Source: Trinickia mobilis
GTDB lineage: Bacteria; Pseudomonadota; Gammaproteobacteria; Burkholderiales; Burkholderiaceae
Direction: 5' to 3'
Length of the DNA: 64,000 bases
Assembly (NCBI RefSeq): GCF_017315705.1
Contig: NZ_JAFLRF010000016.1
Span: 62,001-126,000 of the forward strand
The position numbers and the translations under genes were made by a program. The notes below the pieces were generated by a model that was given only the letters and a program-made list of their open reading frames with translations, had not been told where the DNA came from and did not search any database. Below are positions 1 to 9,218 of this stretch, one piece after another; the first letter of the stretch is position 1, and each line of letters begins with the position of its first letter.

Positions 1-97
1 TCAGTGATAAAGCCTTCCATTTAATGCCTCCAAACTCCTGATTTTTTATCTGCGCCCAAAGGGCGCCAATGCAGTGCGGTACGCAGCCGATGCAATG
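1..97. other. Left-edge intergenic sequence
   Basis: This is the stretch before the stop codon of the 5-hydroxyisourate hydrolase gene. I see no gene start, RNA gene or clear hairpin in it. A downstream gene may begin beyond the left edge. Confidence 0.4.
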
Positions 98-451
98 TCA
101 GCTGCCGCGATACGTGCTGTACGCCCAAGGCGAAACGAGGAGCGGCACGTGATAGTGGGCGGCGGCGTCGGCGATGCCGAAGCGCAGCACGACGCGGTCG
201 ACGAAGCGCGGCTCGGGCACTTTCACGCCCGCGGCGGCGAAGTAGTCGCCGGCGTGGAACACGAGTTCGTATTCGCCCGGGACGAGCGCGGCGCCTTCGA
301 GCAGCGGCGAGTCGCAGCGGCCGTCGTCGTTGGTGGTGGCGGTTTTGAGCGCGCGGCGCGCGTCGCCGTCAAGCGCAAAGAGTTCGACCTTGACGCCGGC
401 GCCCGGGCGGCCATGCGAGGTGTCGAGCACGTGGGTAGTCAGCTTGCCCAT
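98..451 (-). CDS. uraH: 5-hydroxyisourate hydrolase (transthyretin-like, UraH)
   Basis: This 117-residue protein hydrolyses 5-hydroxyisourate to OHCU in the urate-to-allantoin pathway. The family signatures are visible: an N-terminal GKLTTHVLDTSHGRPG block with the catalytic His of the transthyretin-like fold, a central HYHVPLLVSPWAYSTYRGS block, and the closing YRGS tetrapeptide. The length is normal for the bacterial family. I chose the ATG at 451 because an AAGGAA ribosome-binding site lies just upstream; an earlier in-frame Met would add 18 residues that are not family-like. It sits next to an 8-oxoguanine deaminase-type gene and a purine-type ABC importer, which fits purine breakdown. 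Confidence 0.93.
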   Translation of the reverse strand: MGKLTTHVLDTSHGRPGAGVKVELFALDGDARRALKTATTNDDGRCDSPLLEGAALVPGEYELVFHAGDYFAAAGVKVPEPRFVDRVVLRFGIADAAAHYHVPLLVSPWAYSTYRGS

Positions 452-982
452 TCGCAATTTTCCTTGTGATGAATGCGAGGTTTCGGCGGCGACTCGATCC
501 AACAACGATGTGCGGCGGATCGAGGCTCCACGTCAGTGGCTACATACCCGTCGGCGAGTTGAAGCGAGCGCCGTGGTGGCAATTGTAGGAATTTGCGACA
601 GCGTGTGCGAGAGCGATAAGAAAGATAATAGACGGCGCATGACGACGTGTTGAAAGCCTTGGTGGGCAAGGCATCGCGGCGCGCCGCGCGCCTGGTAAAC
701 CCGTCCGTTTCCAATCCTATCCACACCAAAATTCGCTGAATATATTGGAGGTGTGAATCCGGGTATCGCAACGGCGGACATTGCCAGCGCTATTTTGGCT
801 TCAGATCGTAGCGACATGCGCAGCGCGGCTGTGCATCCCGAAGACGGCGCAGCACGCCGGGTAACCGGGCCAGTGCGTTCGAACGACACGAACGCGAGGG
901 CACCGGCGGCGTGCTCCCCGCGGATCGCGTTCGGACGGCTTTGCTTACCGCCTAGACAGGCACCTTTGAAGCGGAGACACGA
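452..982. other. Intergenic region between uraH and the amidohydrolase gene
   Basis: These 531 bases separate two divergently read genes and should carry both promoters. Codon structure is poor in all frames. I see no tRNA, repeat array or convincing terminator, and no regulator site that I can name. Confidence 0.4.
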
Positions 983-2413
983 ATGACGATGGAGCAGCAC
1001 ATGGGCGCTGCGGCCGGCAATCCGAGCGGCCGGGACACCCAGGGCAAGGCAGACGGCAAAACGATGCTCGTCAGGCACGCGGACGTGCTCGTGACGATGG
1101 ACGGCGCGCGGCGCGAATTGCGCGACGCGGGCCTTTATATCGAGGACAACCGGATCGTCGCGGTCGGCCCCACGGCCGAGCTGCCGCAGACGGCCGACGA
1201 AGTGCTGGATTTGCGCGGGCATCTCGTGATTCCCGGGCTCGTCAACACGCACCACCACATGTACCAAAGCCTGACGCGCGCGATTCCCGCCGCGCAGGAT
1301 GCCGAACTCTTCGGCTGGCTGACGAATCTGTACCGGGTCTGGGCGAACCTGACGCCCGAGATGATCGAAGTCTCGACGCTGACCGCGATGGCCGAGCTGC
1401 TGCTCTCGGGCTGCACGACGTCGAGCGACCATCTGTACCTCTACCCGAACGGCAGCCGGCTCGACGACAGCATCGCGGCGGCAAAACGCATCGGCATGCG
1501 CTTTCACGCGAGCCGCGGCAGCATGAGCGTCGGACAGAAGGACGGCGGCCTGCCGCCGGATTCCGTGGTCGAGCGCGAGGCCGACATCCTGACGGACACA
1601 CAGCGCCTGATCGAGACGTATCACGACGAAGGACGCTACGCGATGCTGCGCGTCGTGGTCGCGCCGTGCTCGCCGTTTTCGGTGAGCCGCGACTTGATGC
1701 GCGAATCGGCCGCGCTCGCACGCCAGTACGGCGTGTCGCTGCACACGCATCTGGCCGAGAACGTCAACGACCTCGCCTACAGCCGCGAAAAGTTCGGCAT
1801 GACGCCGGCCGAATATGCCGAGGACCTGGGCTGGGTCGGGCGCGACGTCTGGCACGCGCACTGCGTGCAGCTCGACGAGCCCGGCATCGCGCTCTTCGCA
1901 CGCACCGGCACGGGCGTCGCGCATTGTCCGTGCTCGAACATGCGGCTCGCGTCCGGCATCGCGCCGGTCCGCAAGATGCGCTTGGCGGGCGTGCCGGTGG
2001 GGCTGGGCGTCGACGGCTCGGCGTCCAACGACGGCGCGCAGATGGTCGCCGAGGTGCGCCAGGCGCTGCTGTTGCAGCGCGTCGGCTTCGGGCCCGATGC
2101 GATGACCGCGCGCGAAGCGCTCGAAATCGCGACGCTGGGCGGCGCAAAGGTGCTCAACCGCGACGACATCGGCGCGCTGGCGCCGGGCATGGCGGCGGAT
2201 TTCGTCGCGTTCGATCTGCGCCAGCCGCTCTTTGCGGGCGCGTTGCACGATCCGGTCGCGGCGCTGGTGTTTTGCGCGCCGTCGCAGGCGGCTTATAGCG
2301 TGATCGGCGGGAAGGTGGTGGTGCGGGAAGGCCGGCTCGCGACGGTCGACTTGGGGCCCGTCGTCGAGCGGCACAACCGGTTGGCAAAGGATTTGTACGA
2401 AGCGGCGCGCTGA
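983..2413 (+). CDS. 8-oxoguanine deaminase-type amidohydrolase
   Basis: A 476-residue metal-dependent amidohydrolase of the guanine/8-oxoguanine/cytosine deaminase group, expected to deaminate an oxidised or normal purine base in the cytosol. Metal ligands are visible as the THHH motif (about residues 89-92), HTHLAE (254-259) and VDGSASND (343-350), with a WHAHC block at 290-294. The overall pattern is closest to proteins annotated as 8-oxoguanine deaminase; substrate choice between 8-oxoguanine, guanine and isoxanthine-like bases cannot be settled by eye. The start has a GGAG site about 8 bases upstream; a later Met at 1064 would remove a non-conserved N-terminal tail. Neighbours are uraH, a LysR regulator and a nucleoside importer. 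Confidence 0.87.
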   Translation: MTMEQHMGAAAGNPSGRDTQGKADGKTMLVRHADVLVTMDGARRELRDAGLYIEDNRIVAVGPTAELPQTADEVLDLRGHLVIPGLVNTHHHMYQSLTRAIPAAQDAELFGWLTNLYRVWANLTPEMIEVSTLTAMAELLLSGCTTSSDHLYLYPNGSRLDDSIAAAKRIGMRFHASRGSMSVGQKDGGLPPDSVVEREADILTDTQRLIETYHDEGRYAMLRVVVAPCSPFSVSRDLMRESAALARQYGVSLHTHLAENVNDLAYSREKFGMTPAEYAEDLGWVGRDVWHAHCVQLDEPGIALFARTGTGVAHCPCSNMRLASGIAPVRKMRLAGVPVGLGVDGSASNDGAQMVAEVRQALLLQRVGFGPDAMTAREALEIATLGGAKVLNRDDIGALAPGMAADFVAFDLRQPLFAGALHDPVAALVFCAPSQAAYSVIGGKVVVREGRLATVDLGPVVERHNRLAKDLYEAAR

Positions 2414-2439
2414 GCGCGAGCCGCTGACAGCAGCTCGCC

Positions 2440-3372
2440 TCAAGGGCGATCGATCAGCGTCTTGGTTGCCTCGGCGACGAGCCCGCGCAGCCACCGCACT
2501 TCGTCGGAATAGTGGCAGCGCTCGTGCCAAAGTTGGTAGTACTGCATCGGCGGGAAATCGAGCGGCGCCGGGATAACCGTCAACGGAAGGAACTTCGCGT
2601 AATGGTCGGCAAAGAGGCGGGTGGTCGTGAAGATCAGATCGGATTTGACGAGCACGTACGGCGCGAGGTTGAAGTACGGCAGCGTGACGACCACGTGGCG
2701 CTTCAAGCGCTCGCGCGCGAGATGCACGTCGATCGCGCCGCGCTGGCCGACCGAGTAGGGCGTCGGCGCGAGATGCGGGGCGTTCAGGTATTGGTCGAGC
2801 GTGAGGCTGCCGCGCTTGGCGAACGGATGCGTGTTGCTCATCAGGCAGACGATCTGGTCGACGAACAGGTTCGACAAGTGCAGCTGCTCGGGCGGCTCGG
2901 GCCAGTTGCCGACGACGATGTCGAGCTTGCCGTCTTCGAGCGCGAGCTCGTAGTCGAACGCGGGGCCGAGCGAATGGAATTCGAGCGTCGCGTTCGGCGC
3001 CGCCTGGCGGAAGCGCTCGACCACCGTCGGCACGAACAGCACGTTCAGGTAGTCGGGGCAGCCGATCCGATAGCAGCGGATCGACGTCGCCGGATCGAAG
3101 TTGTGCTGCTGGAACTTGATGCGCTCGATTTCGCGCAGCGCGTTCTGCACGGGCTCGAGCAGACGCAGGCCGTATTCGGTCGGCACCATGCCGGACTTGC
3201 CGCGCACGAGGAGCGGGTCGCCCGTGATGTCGCGCAGGCGCCGCAGCGCCGCGCTGATTGCGGGTTGCGACTGATTGAGCTTGACGGCCGCACGCGTCAC
3301 GCTGCGTTCCATCAATAGGGTATGCAAGACGCGCAGTAAATAGGTGTCGATCGCCTCGCGTTGCTGACTCAT
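2440..3372 (-). CDS. LysR-family transcriptional regulator
   Basis: A 310-residue LysR-type regulator. The N-terminal winged helix-turn-helix is visible (about residues 10-65, with RAAVKLNQSQPAISAALRRL), followed by a periplasmic-binding-protein-like effector domain that resembles the NodD/NahR-type subgroup (PDYLNVLFVP, DIVVGNWPEPP). A GGAG site precedes the ATG. It converges on the 8-oxoguanine deaminase gene and is divergent from the ABC importer operon across a 349-base gap, the usual layout for a LysR protein that controls its divergent neighbour. The effector is unknown; a purine-related ligand is an inference from context. Confidence 0.92.
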   Translation of the reverse strand: MSQQREAIDTYLLRVLHTLLMERSVTRAAVKLNQSQPAISAALRRLRDITGDPLLVRGKSGMVPTEYGLRLLEPVQNALREIERIKFQQHNFDPATSIRCYRIGCPDYLNVLFVPTVVERFRQAAPNATLEFHSLGPAFDYELALEDGKLDIVVGNWPEPPEQLHLSNLFVDQIVCLMSNTHPFAKRGSLTLDQYLNAPHLAPTPYSVGQRGAIDVHLARERLKRHVVVTLPYFNLAPYVLVKSDLIFTTTRLFADHYAKFLPLTVIPAPLDFPPMQYYQLWHERCHYSDEVRWLRGLVAEATKTLIDRP

Positions 3373-3721
3373 GATTTCTCCGGGTTATATATTCGGGCTG
3401 ATCGAACGGGGGCGGGGGTATATCGTTTTTAATATGCGCAGAAAGTTGCGTCAAGAGTGGGATACCCGCAGAGCGCGGCGGGGCGGGGCTTAGCGCCTTG
3501 TCCGCAGCGAATTTTGACGGCTCGACGGTATGGCCCGATTTCGGTATCGTCACCCGGCAATTGCGCCGGACGGCCGTGCATGGCGGAACGCGGCGGCATA
3601 TTCGAACCGATCTTGATTGTTTCTTACTGATTCATTTCATTTTCAACTCAAAATAGTTTCGTTCCGATCGCGTGACGTTGGATTAATCAAGCTGTTTTTT
3701 TAGGCTAAACGACTGAATCAC
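3373..3721. promoter_or_regulatory. Divergent control region, lysR / nucleoside importer operon
   Basis: A 349-base gap between divergent starts. It is AT-rich near both ends (TATATATT near 3388, TATATCG near 3420, and a long AT stretch 3610-3660), unlike the surrounding GC-rich coding DNA. LysR proteins usually bind T-N11-A sites in such gaps. I could not pick one site with confidence, so only the region is marked. Confidence 0.45.
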
Positions 3722-5335
3722 ATGAGCGACTCCACCACTCTCGACGGCCATGCGGCGGGCGCAAGCGCGACTACCGCCGTGCCGCGCCTCGCGCTTGCGG
3801 GCATCAGCAAGCAATACCCGGCCGTGCGCGCCAACGACAACGTGAGCCTCGTCGTCGCACCCGGCGAGATCCACGCTGTGCTCGGTGAGAACGGCGCGGG
3901 CAAGAGCACGCTGATGAAGATCATCTACGGCGCGGTGCGGCCCGATGCCGGCGAGATCCGCTGGGAAGGGCAAGTCGTCGACATCGCGAATCCGGCCGCC
4001 GCGCGCAAGCTCGGCATCGGCATGGTGTTCCAGCACTTTTCGCTGTTCGAGACGCTGACCGTCGGCGAGAACATCGCGCTCGCGCTCGACGAAAAGTTCG
4101 ACTTGAAGGCGCTGGGCAAGCGCATCAGGGAGGTGTCGGCCGAATACGGGCTCGATATCGATCCGCAGCGCCACGTGCACAGCTTGACGGTGGGCGAGCG
4201 GCAGCGCGTCGAGATCGTGCGCTGCCTGCTGCAGAATCCGCGCCTCCTGATCATGGACGAGCCCACCTCGGTGCTCACGCCGCAAGCGGTGAGGAAGCTC
4301 TTCGAGACGCTCAGGCGGCTCGCGGCGGAGGGCTGCAGCATTCTCTACATCAGCCACAAGCTCGACGAGATCCAGGAGCTGTGCGATACGGCCACCGTGA
4401 TGCGCGGCGGCCGCGTGACAGGCAACGTGAAGCCGCGCAACGAAACGCATGCGTCGCTCGCGCAGTTGATGGTCGGGCATTCGCTGCCCGACTACACGCG
4501 CCGCCCGCATCAGCCGGGCGACGTGCTGCTGAGCGTGAAGCAACTGTCGGTCGCGAGCGAAGATCCGTTCGGCACGTCGCTCGAGAACGTCTCGTTCGAC
4601 GTCCACGCGGGCGAGATCTTCGGCATCGCGGGCGTGTCGGGCAACGGGCAGGCGGAACTGCTCGCGGCGCTTTCGGGCGAGAAGCAGGGCGGGCCGGCGC
4701 ATGGCGAAAAGGCCGATGCGGTGACGATCTGCGGCAAGCCGGCAGGCAAGCTCGGGGCGGGCGGGCGGCGCAAGCTCGGCTTCGCGTTCGTGCCGGAAGA
4801 ACGCTTGGGGCGCGGCGCGGTGCCCGCGATGTCGCTTGCCGAGAATGCGCTGCTCACCGGACACCGTCAGCAGATGGTGCGCTCCGGCTGGATCAGCGCG
4901 AAGGCGATGCGCGGGTTTGCGCAGCGCTGCATCGAGGCGTTCGACGTGCGCTGCGGCGGCCCGGATGCGCTCGCGCAGTCGCTCTCAGGCGGCAACTTGC
5001 AGAAGTTCATCGTCGGACGCGAGATGCTGCAGGCGCCGAAGGTGCTGGTCGTCGCGCAGCCGACCTGGGGTGTCGATGTGGGCGCGTCGGCGTTCATTCG
5101 CCAGCAGCTGCTCGATTTGTCGGCGCGCGGCGTCGCGGTGCTCGTGATCTCCGAAGAGCTCGACGAGCTGTTCGACATCTGCGACCGGATCGCCGTGCTT
5201 GCGCGCGGACGCTTGTCGCCGTCGCGCAAGACGGGCGAGACGAACGCCGAGGAAATCGGCCTTTGGATGGCGGGTCTTTTCGACGGCAAGGGCGGCGCCG
5301 TGCCGCCGCCTGCGGAAGAGCCGGCGCATGTATAG
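3722..5335 (+). CDS. BMP-type nucleoside ABC importer, ATP-binding protein
   Basis: A 537-residue ATPase with two ABC domains in tandem, as in the YufO/NupA/RbsA-like group that powers nucleoside or sugar import. The first domain has a full Walker A (GENGAGKST, about 55-63), signature TVGERQR and Walker B LLIMDEPTS. The second is degenerate as is normal in this group: GVSGNGQAE instead of a full P-loop, then LSGGNLQK and VLVVAQPTWG. It leads an operon with two permeases and a binding protein in the order ATPase-permease-permease-binding protein. Substrate is probably a purine nucleoside or base, judged from the neighbouring purine genes. Confidence 0.92.
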   Translation: MSDSTTLDGHAAGASATTAVPRLALAGISKQYPAVRANDNVSLVVAPGEIHAVLGENGAGKSTLMKIIYGAVRPDAGEIRWEGQVVDIANPAAARKLGIGMVFQHFSLFETLTVGENIALALDEKFDLKALGKRIREVSAEYGLDIDPQRHVHSLTVGERQRVEIVRCLLQNPRLLIMDEPTSVLTPQAVRKLFETLRRLAAEGCSILYISHKLDEIQELCDTATVMRGGRVTGNVKPRNETHASLAQLMVGHSLPDYTRRPHQPGDVLLSVKQLSVASEDPFGTSLENVSFDVHAGEIFGIAGVSGNGQAELLAALSGEKQGGPAHGEKADAVTICGKPAGKLGAGGRRKLGFAFVPEERLGRGAVPAMSLAENALLTGHRQQMVRSGWISAKAMRGFAQRCIEAFDVRCGGPDALAQSLSGGNLQKFIVGREMLQAPKVLVVAQPTWGVDVGASAFIRQQLLDLSARGVAVLVISEELDELFDICDRIAVLARGRLSPSRKTGETNAEEIGLWMAGLFDGKGGAVPPPAEEPAHV

Positions 5336-5429
5336 CGCGCCGCGCGCATCCCGTGCATCCCTCGGATAGCGCGGCAAGCGCCGGAGCGCAACGAGAGATC
5401 AGATAACACGACACGCTACCTGGAAAACC

Positions 5430-6533
5430 ATGCACTTCCCCTATCGACTCGAAGCGCGCACCACGCCGTCCCGCAAGATGCAGCTTGCGGTGCCGCTGAT
5501 CGCCGCGCTCCTCACGCTCGTGATCGGCTTTTTGATCTTCGGCCTGGTCGGCAAAGATCCGGCCGATGCGATGCGCGCGTTTTTCATCGATCCCCTCTCG
5601 ACCGTGAACGGCTGGTCAGAGCTGCTGCTCAAAGCGTCGCCGTTGTGCCTGATCGGCCTGGGGCTCGCGATCGGCTACCGGGCGAACGTCTGGAACATCG
5701 GCGCCGAAGGGCAGATGCTGCTGGGAGGCATTGCGGCGAGCGGCGTCGCGATCTACTTCGATCAATCGACCGGCTGGTGGATTCTCGCGCTGATGATGCT
5801 TGCGGGCATCGTGGGCGGCATGGTGTGGGCGGCGATTCCGGCGTTCCTGAAGAGCCGCTTCAACACGAGCGAAATCCTGACGAGCCTGATGCTCACCTAC
5901 GTCGCGACGCAATTGCTGATCTACCTCGTGAGCGGCCCGTGGCGCGATCCGCAAGGGATGAACTTTCCGCTCTCCGAGATGTTCTCGGGCGACGCCCTGT
6001 ACCCGACGTTCGGCGGCGACTGGCATTGGCATTTCCTGCGCGGCACGCGTCTGAACGCGTCGATCGTGCTGACGCTGGCCGCGATTCCGCTCGTGTGGAT
6101 CTTCATGCGCAAGAGCTTCGCCGGGTATCGGATGAACGTCGGCGGCCTGGCGCCGCTCGCCGCACGCTACGCGGGCTTCTCGGACAAGAAGACGATCTGG
6201 ATGTCGCTCCTCATCAGCGGCGGGTTCGCCGGCCTCGCGGGGATGGGCGAGATCGCGGGCCCGATCGGCCAGTTGCAGGCGACGTGGTCGCCGGGCTACG
6301 GCTTCACGGCGATCATCGTCGTGTTCGTCGGCCGGCTGCATCCGGTCGGCATCGTGCTCGCGAGCCTCTTGATGGCGCTCTTGTATCTCGGCGGCGAATC
6401 GGTGCAGACGTCGCTGCAGTTGCCGCAAGCGCTGAGCGGCGTGTTCCAGGGCCTCTTGCTGTTCTGTCTGCTCGGCGCGGACTTGTTCGTCAACTACCGC
6501 GTGCGCCGCAGAACGGCCGCCGCGGCTCATTGA
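5430..6533 (+). CDS. BMP-type ABC importer permease 1
   Basis: A 367-residue inner-membrane permease of the BPD_transp_2 family, with about eight to nine hydrophobic segments from residue 20 onward. The conserved family blocks GYRANVWNIGAEGQM and LMLTYVATQL are visible. It pairs with the permease immediately downstream to form the membrane channel of the importer. The gap to the ATPase gene is about 95 bases and to the second permease about 50, so co-transcription is likely. Confidence 0.92.
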   Translation: MHFPYRLEARTTPSRKMQLAVPLIAALLTLVIGFLIFGLVGKDPADAMRAFFIDPLSTVNGWSELLLKASPLCLIGLGLAIGYRANVWNIGAEGQMLLGGIAASGVAIYFDQSTGWWILALMMLAGIVGGMVWAAIPAFLKSRFNTSEILTSLMLTYVATQLLIYLVSGPWRDPQGMNFPLSEMFSGDALYPTFGGDWHWHFLRGTRLNASIVLTLAAIPLVWIFMRKSFAGYRMNVGGLAPLAARYAGFSDKKTIWMSLLISGGFAGLAGMGEIAGPIGQLQATWSPGYGFTAIIVVFVGRLHPVGIVLASLLMALLYLGGESVQTSLQLPQALSGVFQGLLLFCLLGADLFVNYRVRRRTAAAAH

Positions 6534-6584
6534 CGCATCCCGCAAATTACCGCCACCGATTCGATCCGGAACCCGATCTCACAC

Positions 6585-7514
6585 ATGGACATTCAACAAG
6601 CCAGCACGCTCGCCTCGACCGCCGTCATCGCCGCGATTCCGCTGATGCTCGCCGGCGTCGGCGAACTCGTCGCCGAAAAATCGGGGGTGCTCAACCTGGG
6701 CCTCGAAGGGATGATGCTGATGGGCGCCGTCAGCGGCTATGCGGTGACGGCCATCACGGGCAGCCCGTGGCTCGGCGTGGTCGCGGCCATCGTGGCCGGC
6801 GTCGCGATGGCGCTCTTGTTCGCCTTCCTCACGCTCACGATGCTCGCCAATCAGGTCGCCACGGGCCTGTCGCTGACGATCTTCGGCATCGGCTTGTCGG
6901 CGTATGTCGGCAAGCCCTATACGTCGGCGGCCGTGCGCGCGACGATCGGCGTGTGGCCGATTCCGGGCCTTTCGCAAATCCCCGTGCTCGGGCCCGCGTT
7001 CTTCAGCCTGACGCCGCTCGGCTATCTCGCGTTCGCGATGTTCGGCGTGGTCGGCTGGTTCCTCTATCGCACGCGCGCCGGGCTCGTGCTGCGCTCGGTC
7101 GGCGAGTCGCCGCAGGTCGCGCATTCGGTCGGCTTTCCGGTGATCGGCGTGCGCTATGGCGCGGTGCTGTTCGGCGGCGGCATGGCCGGGCTCGCAGGCG
7201 GCTACTACTCGATCGTCTATCTGCATCTGTGGCAGGAGCAGCTGACCGCGGGCTACGGCTGGATCGCGCTTGCGCTCGTCGTGTTCTCGACGTGGCGGCC
7301 CGGGCGCCTCGTGATCGGCTCGCTGCTGTTCGGCGCGGTGATGGGCCTGCAGTTCTACGCGCAGGCGATCGGCGTGCCGGTACCGACGCAGTTTCTCGCG
7401 ATGCTGCCGTATGTCGCGACCGTCGTCGTGCTGGCCGTGATCTCGCGCAATCCGAACACGATCAAGCTGAACGCGCCCGCGTCGCTCGGCAAACCGTTCT
7501 TTGCGACGAGCTGA
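6585..7514 (+). CDS. BMP-type ABC importer permease 2
   Basis: A 309-residue partner permease. It carries the hallmark block ELVAEKSGVLNLGLEGMMLMGA near the N-terminus and many hydrophobic segments, as expected for the second permease of YufP/YufQ-type importers. The start ATG is the first codon of MDIQQASTLAS. It follows permease 1 closely and precedes the binding-protein gene by 84 bases, in the same apparent operon. Confidence 0.92.
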   Translation: MDIQQASTLASTAVIAAIPLMLAGVGELVAEKSGVLNLGLEGMMLMGAVSGYAVTAITGSPWLGVVAAIVAGVAMALLFAFLTLTMLANQVATGLSLTIFGIGLSAYVGKPYTSAAVRATIGVWPIPGLSQIPVLGPAFFSLTPLGYLAFAMFGVVGWFLYRTRAGLVLRSVGESPQVAHSVGFPVIGVRYGAVLFGGGMAGLAGGYYSIVYLHLWQEQLTAGYGWIALALVVFSTWRPGRLVIGSLLFGAVMGLQFYAQAIGVPVPTQFLAMLPYVATVVVLAVISRNPNTIKLNAPASLGKPFFATS

Positions 7515-7598
7515 GTTCGAGAGGCGCCTCGCACCCATGAGTTTCACTATCCCTTCAACGTCCCTTTCGCACATCAATCACACGACTGGAGAATCCTA

Positions 7599-8687
7599 AT
7601 GAGAAGAAAAGTATTGACCACGTTTGCCGCGGCCGCGGTGCTCGCCTGCGGCGGCGCACTGTTGCAGGGCGCGCAAGCCGCCGACGTGCCGGGCGTCGCG
7701 TTCGTCTACCTCGGCAACCCGGGCGACGCCGGCTGGACCTTCGCGCACGACCAGGGCTCGAAGGAAGCCGAGGCGAAGCTCGGCAGCAAGATCAAGATCA
7801 CGCGCGTCGAGAACGTGCCCGAGTCGGCGGACTCGGAGCGCGTGTTCCGTGACCTCGCGAGCAAGGGCAACAAGATCATCATCGGCACGAGCTTCGGCTA
7901 TCAGGATTTCGAGCTGAAGGTCGCGAAGGATTTCCCGGACACCGTCTTCCTGCACTCGACCGGCTACAAGAAGGCGCCGAACTTCGGCACCTACGACGTG
8001 CGGATGTATCAGGGCGCGTACCTCGCGGGCGTCGCCGCGGGCTATGTGACGAAGACGAATACGCTTGGCTTCGTCGCGTCGGTGCCGATTCCGGAGGTCG
8101 TGCGCAACATCAACGCGTATACGCTCGGCGCGCGCTCGGTGAATCCGAAGATTCATACCAAGGTTATCTGGATCAACAGCTGGTTCGATCCGGGCAAGGA
8201 AAAGCAGGCGGCCGAGACGCTGATCGGGCAGGGCGCCGATGTGCTCCTGCAGAACACCGATTCGAGCGCCACGCTCGCGACCGCGTCCGAGAAGCACGTG
8301 CACGCGTTCGGCTGGGATTCGGACATGAAGAAGTTCGGGCCTGACGCGCACCTCGGTTCGGTTGTCGCACACTGGGGCGTCTACTACGTCGCCGCGATTC
8401 AGCAGGTGCTCGACGGCAAGTGGACGAACGCGCCGGTGTGGTGGGGGCTTCCGCAGAAGGCCGTCAATCTGGAGGACCTGAACACCGCGGCGATCCCGGC
8501 GAATGCGCTGCAGGCGGTGGCCGCGAAGCGCGACGAACTGGCAAGCGGCAAGTGGGACGTGTTCACGGGCCCGATCAAGGATCAGTCGGGCGCCATGAAG
8601 ATTCCGGCAGGCAAGACGCTCGCCGATCCGGAGCTGCAGCGGCTCAACTGGTATGTCGAAGGCGTCGACGGTGCGCTGCCGAAGTAA
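7599..8687 (+). CDS. BMP-family substrate-binding lipoprotein-like protein of the importer
   Basis: A 362-residue periplasmic binding protein of the basic membrane protein (BMP/Med) family. It has an N-terminal signal peptide (MRRKVLTTFAAAAV, hydrophobic core to about residue 25, cleavage probably after GAQAA). The mature part opens with VAFVYLGNPGDAGWTFAHDQG, the usual BMP beginning. No lipobox Cys is clear at the cleavage point, so a soluble periplasmic form is likely. A GGAGAA site lies just before the ATG. It is the last gene of the importer operon and is followed by a strong terminator. Purine nucleoside or base binding is inferred from context. Confidence 0.92.
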   Translation: MRRKVLTTFAAAAVLACGGALLQGAQAADVPGVAFVYLGNPGDAGWTFAHDQGSKEAEAKLGSKIKITRVENVPESADSERVFRDLASKGNKIIIGTSFGYQDFELKVAKDFPDTVFLHSTGYKKAPNFGTYDVRMYQGAYLAGVAAGYVTKTNTLGFVASVPIPEVVRNINAYTLGARSVNPKIHTKVIWINSWFDPGKEKQAAETLIGQGADVLLQNTDSSATLATASEKHVHAFGWDSDMKKFGPDAHLGSVVAHWGVYYVAAIQQVLDGKWTNAPVWWGLPQKAVNLEDLNTAAIPANALQAVAAKRDELASGKWDVFTGPIKDQSGAMKIPAGKTLADPELQRLNWYVEGVDGALPK

Positions 8688-8768
8688 GCCTGCTGAGTCA
8701 CGCGCGCGGCGGCAGATAAGGCCGAACGCGCGCGCGGTTGCCATCGCCGATGGCAATGCCCTATCCAA

Positions 8769-8799
8769 GGGCTGCGTCTCGAGGGGCGCAGCCCTTTTT
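8769..8799 (+). terminator. Rho-independent terminator of the importer operon
   Basis: A perfect 8-bp stem, GGGCTGCG at 8769-8776 pairing with CGCAGCCC at 8787-8794, closes a 10-base loop and is followed directly by a T5 run. It lies about 80 bases after the binding-protein stop codon. Confidence 0.88.
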
Positions 8800-8858
8800 C
8801 TTGCCCGCACGTCAGCGCCGCGCGCCGGCGTTCGGGATGCCACGCGCGCGGCTTGGCG

Positions 8859-9068
8859 CTAATCGTCGATGCGCAAGCCGACTTTGATGGTCACCTGCCA
8901 GTGGACGACCTTGTCGTTCTCGATCTGGCCGCGCGTGTCCGTCACCTGGAACCAATGCAGGTTGCGCAGCGTCTTCGACGCCTTCGCGATCGCACAGCGA
9001 ATCGCGTCGTCGCTCGATTGCGTCGACGAGCCGGTGAGTTCGATCTGCTTGTAGACGTGGTCGTTCAT
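8859..9068 (-). CDS. Dodecin family flavin-storage protein
   Basis: A 69-residue dodecin, a small dodecameric protein that binds and buffers flavins. The family pattern is clear: VYKQIELTGSS at the start, DAIRCAIAKASKTLRNLHWFQV in the helix, then DTRGQIENDKVVHWQVTIKVG. The start at 9068 is supported by a very strong AGGAGGAGG site about 5 bases upstream; the longer reading upstream is not family-like. Confidence 0.92.
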   Translation of the reverse strand: MNDHVYKQIELTGSSTQSSDDAIRCAIAKASKTLRNLHWFQVTDTRGQIENDKVVHWQVTIKVGLRIDD

Positions 9069-9218
9069 GATGCCTCCTCCTGGGATGACTCCGATTGTTG
9101 GACAAGTATAGGTAACGCTCGGTGCGACACCGTCCATAGCGCAAGCAGCATGCCGCGCGGCGAGGCGGCCGGTATCATGAGGGCCGGTTCAAGTGATCGC
9201 GGCAGTGAAGGAGTCGGA

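Noticed and set aside
533-3553. A 1006-codon open frame on the minus strand
   Set aside because: It is an antisense shadow of the amidohydrolase and LysR genes in GC-rich DNA: Arg/Ala/His-rich, with no family content and no ribosome site.
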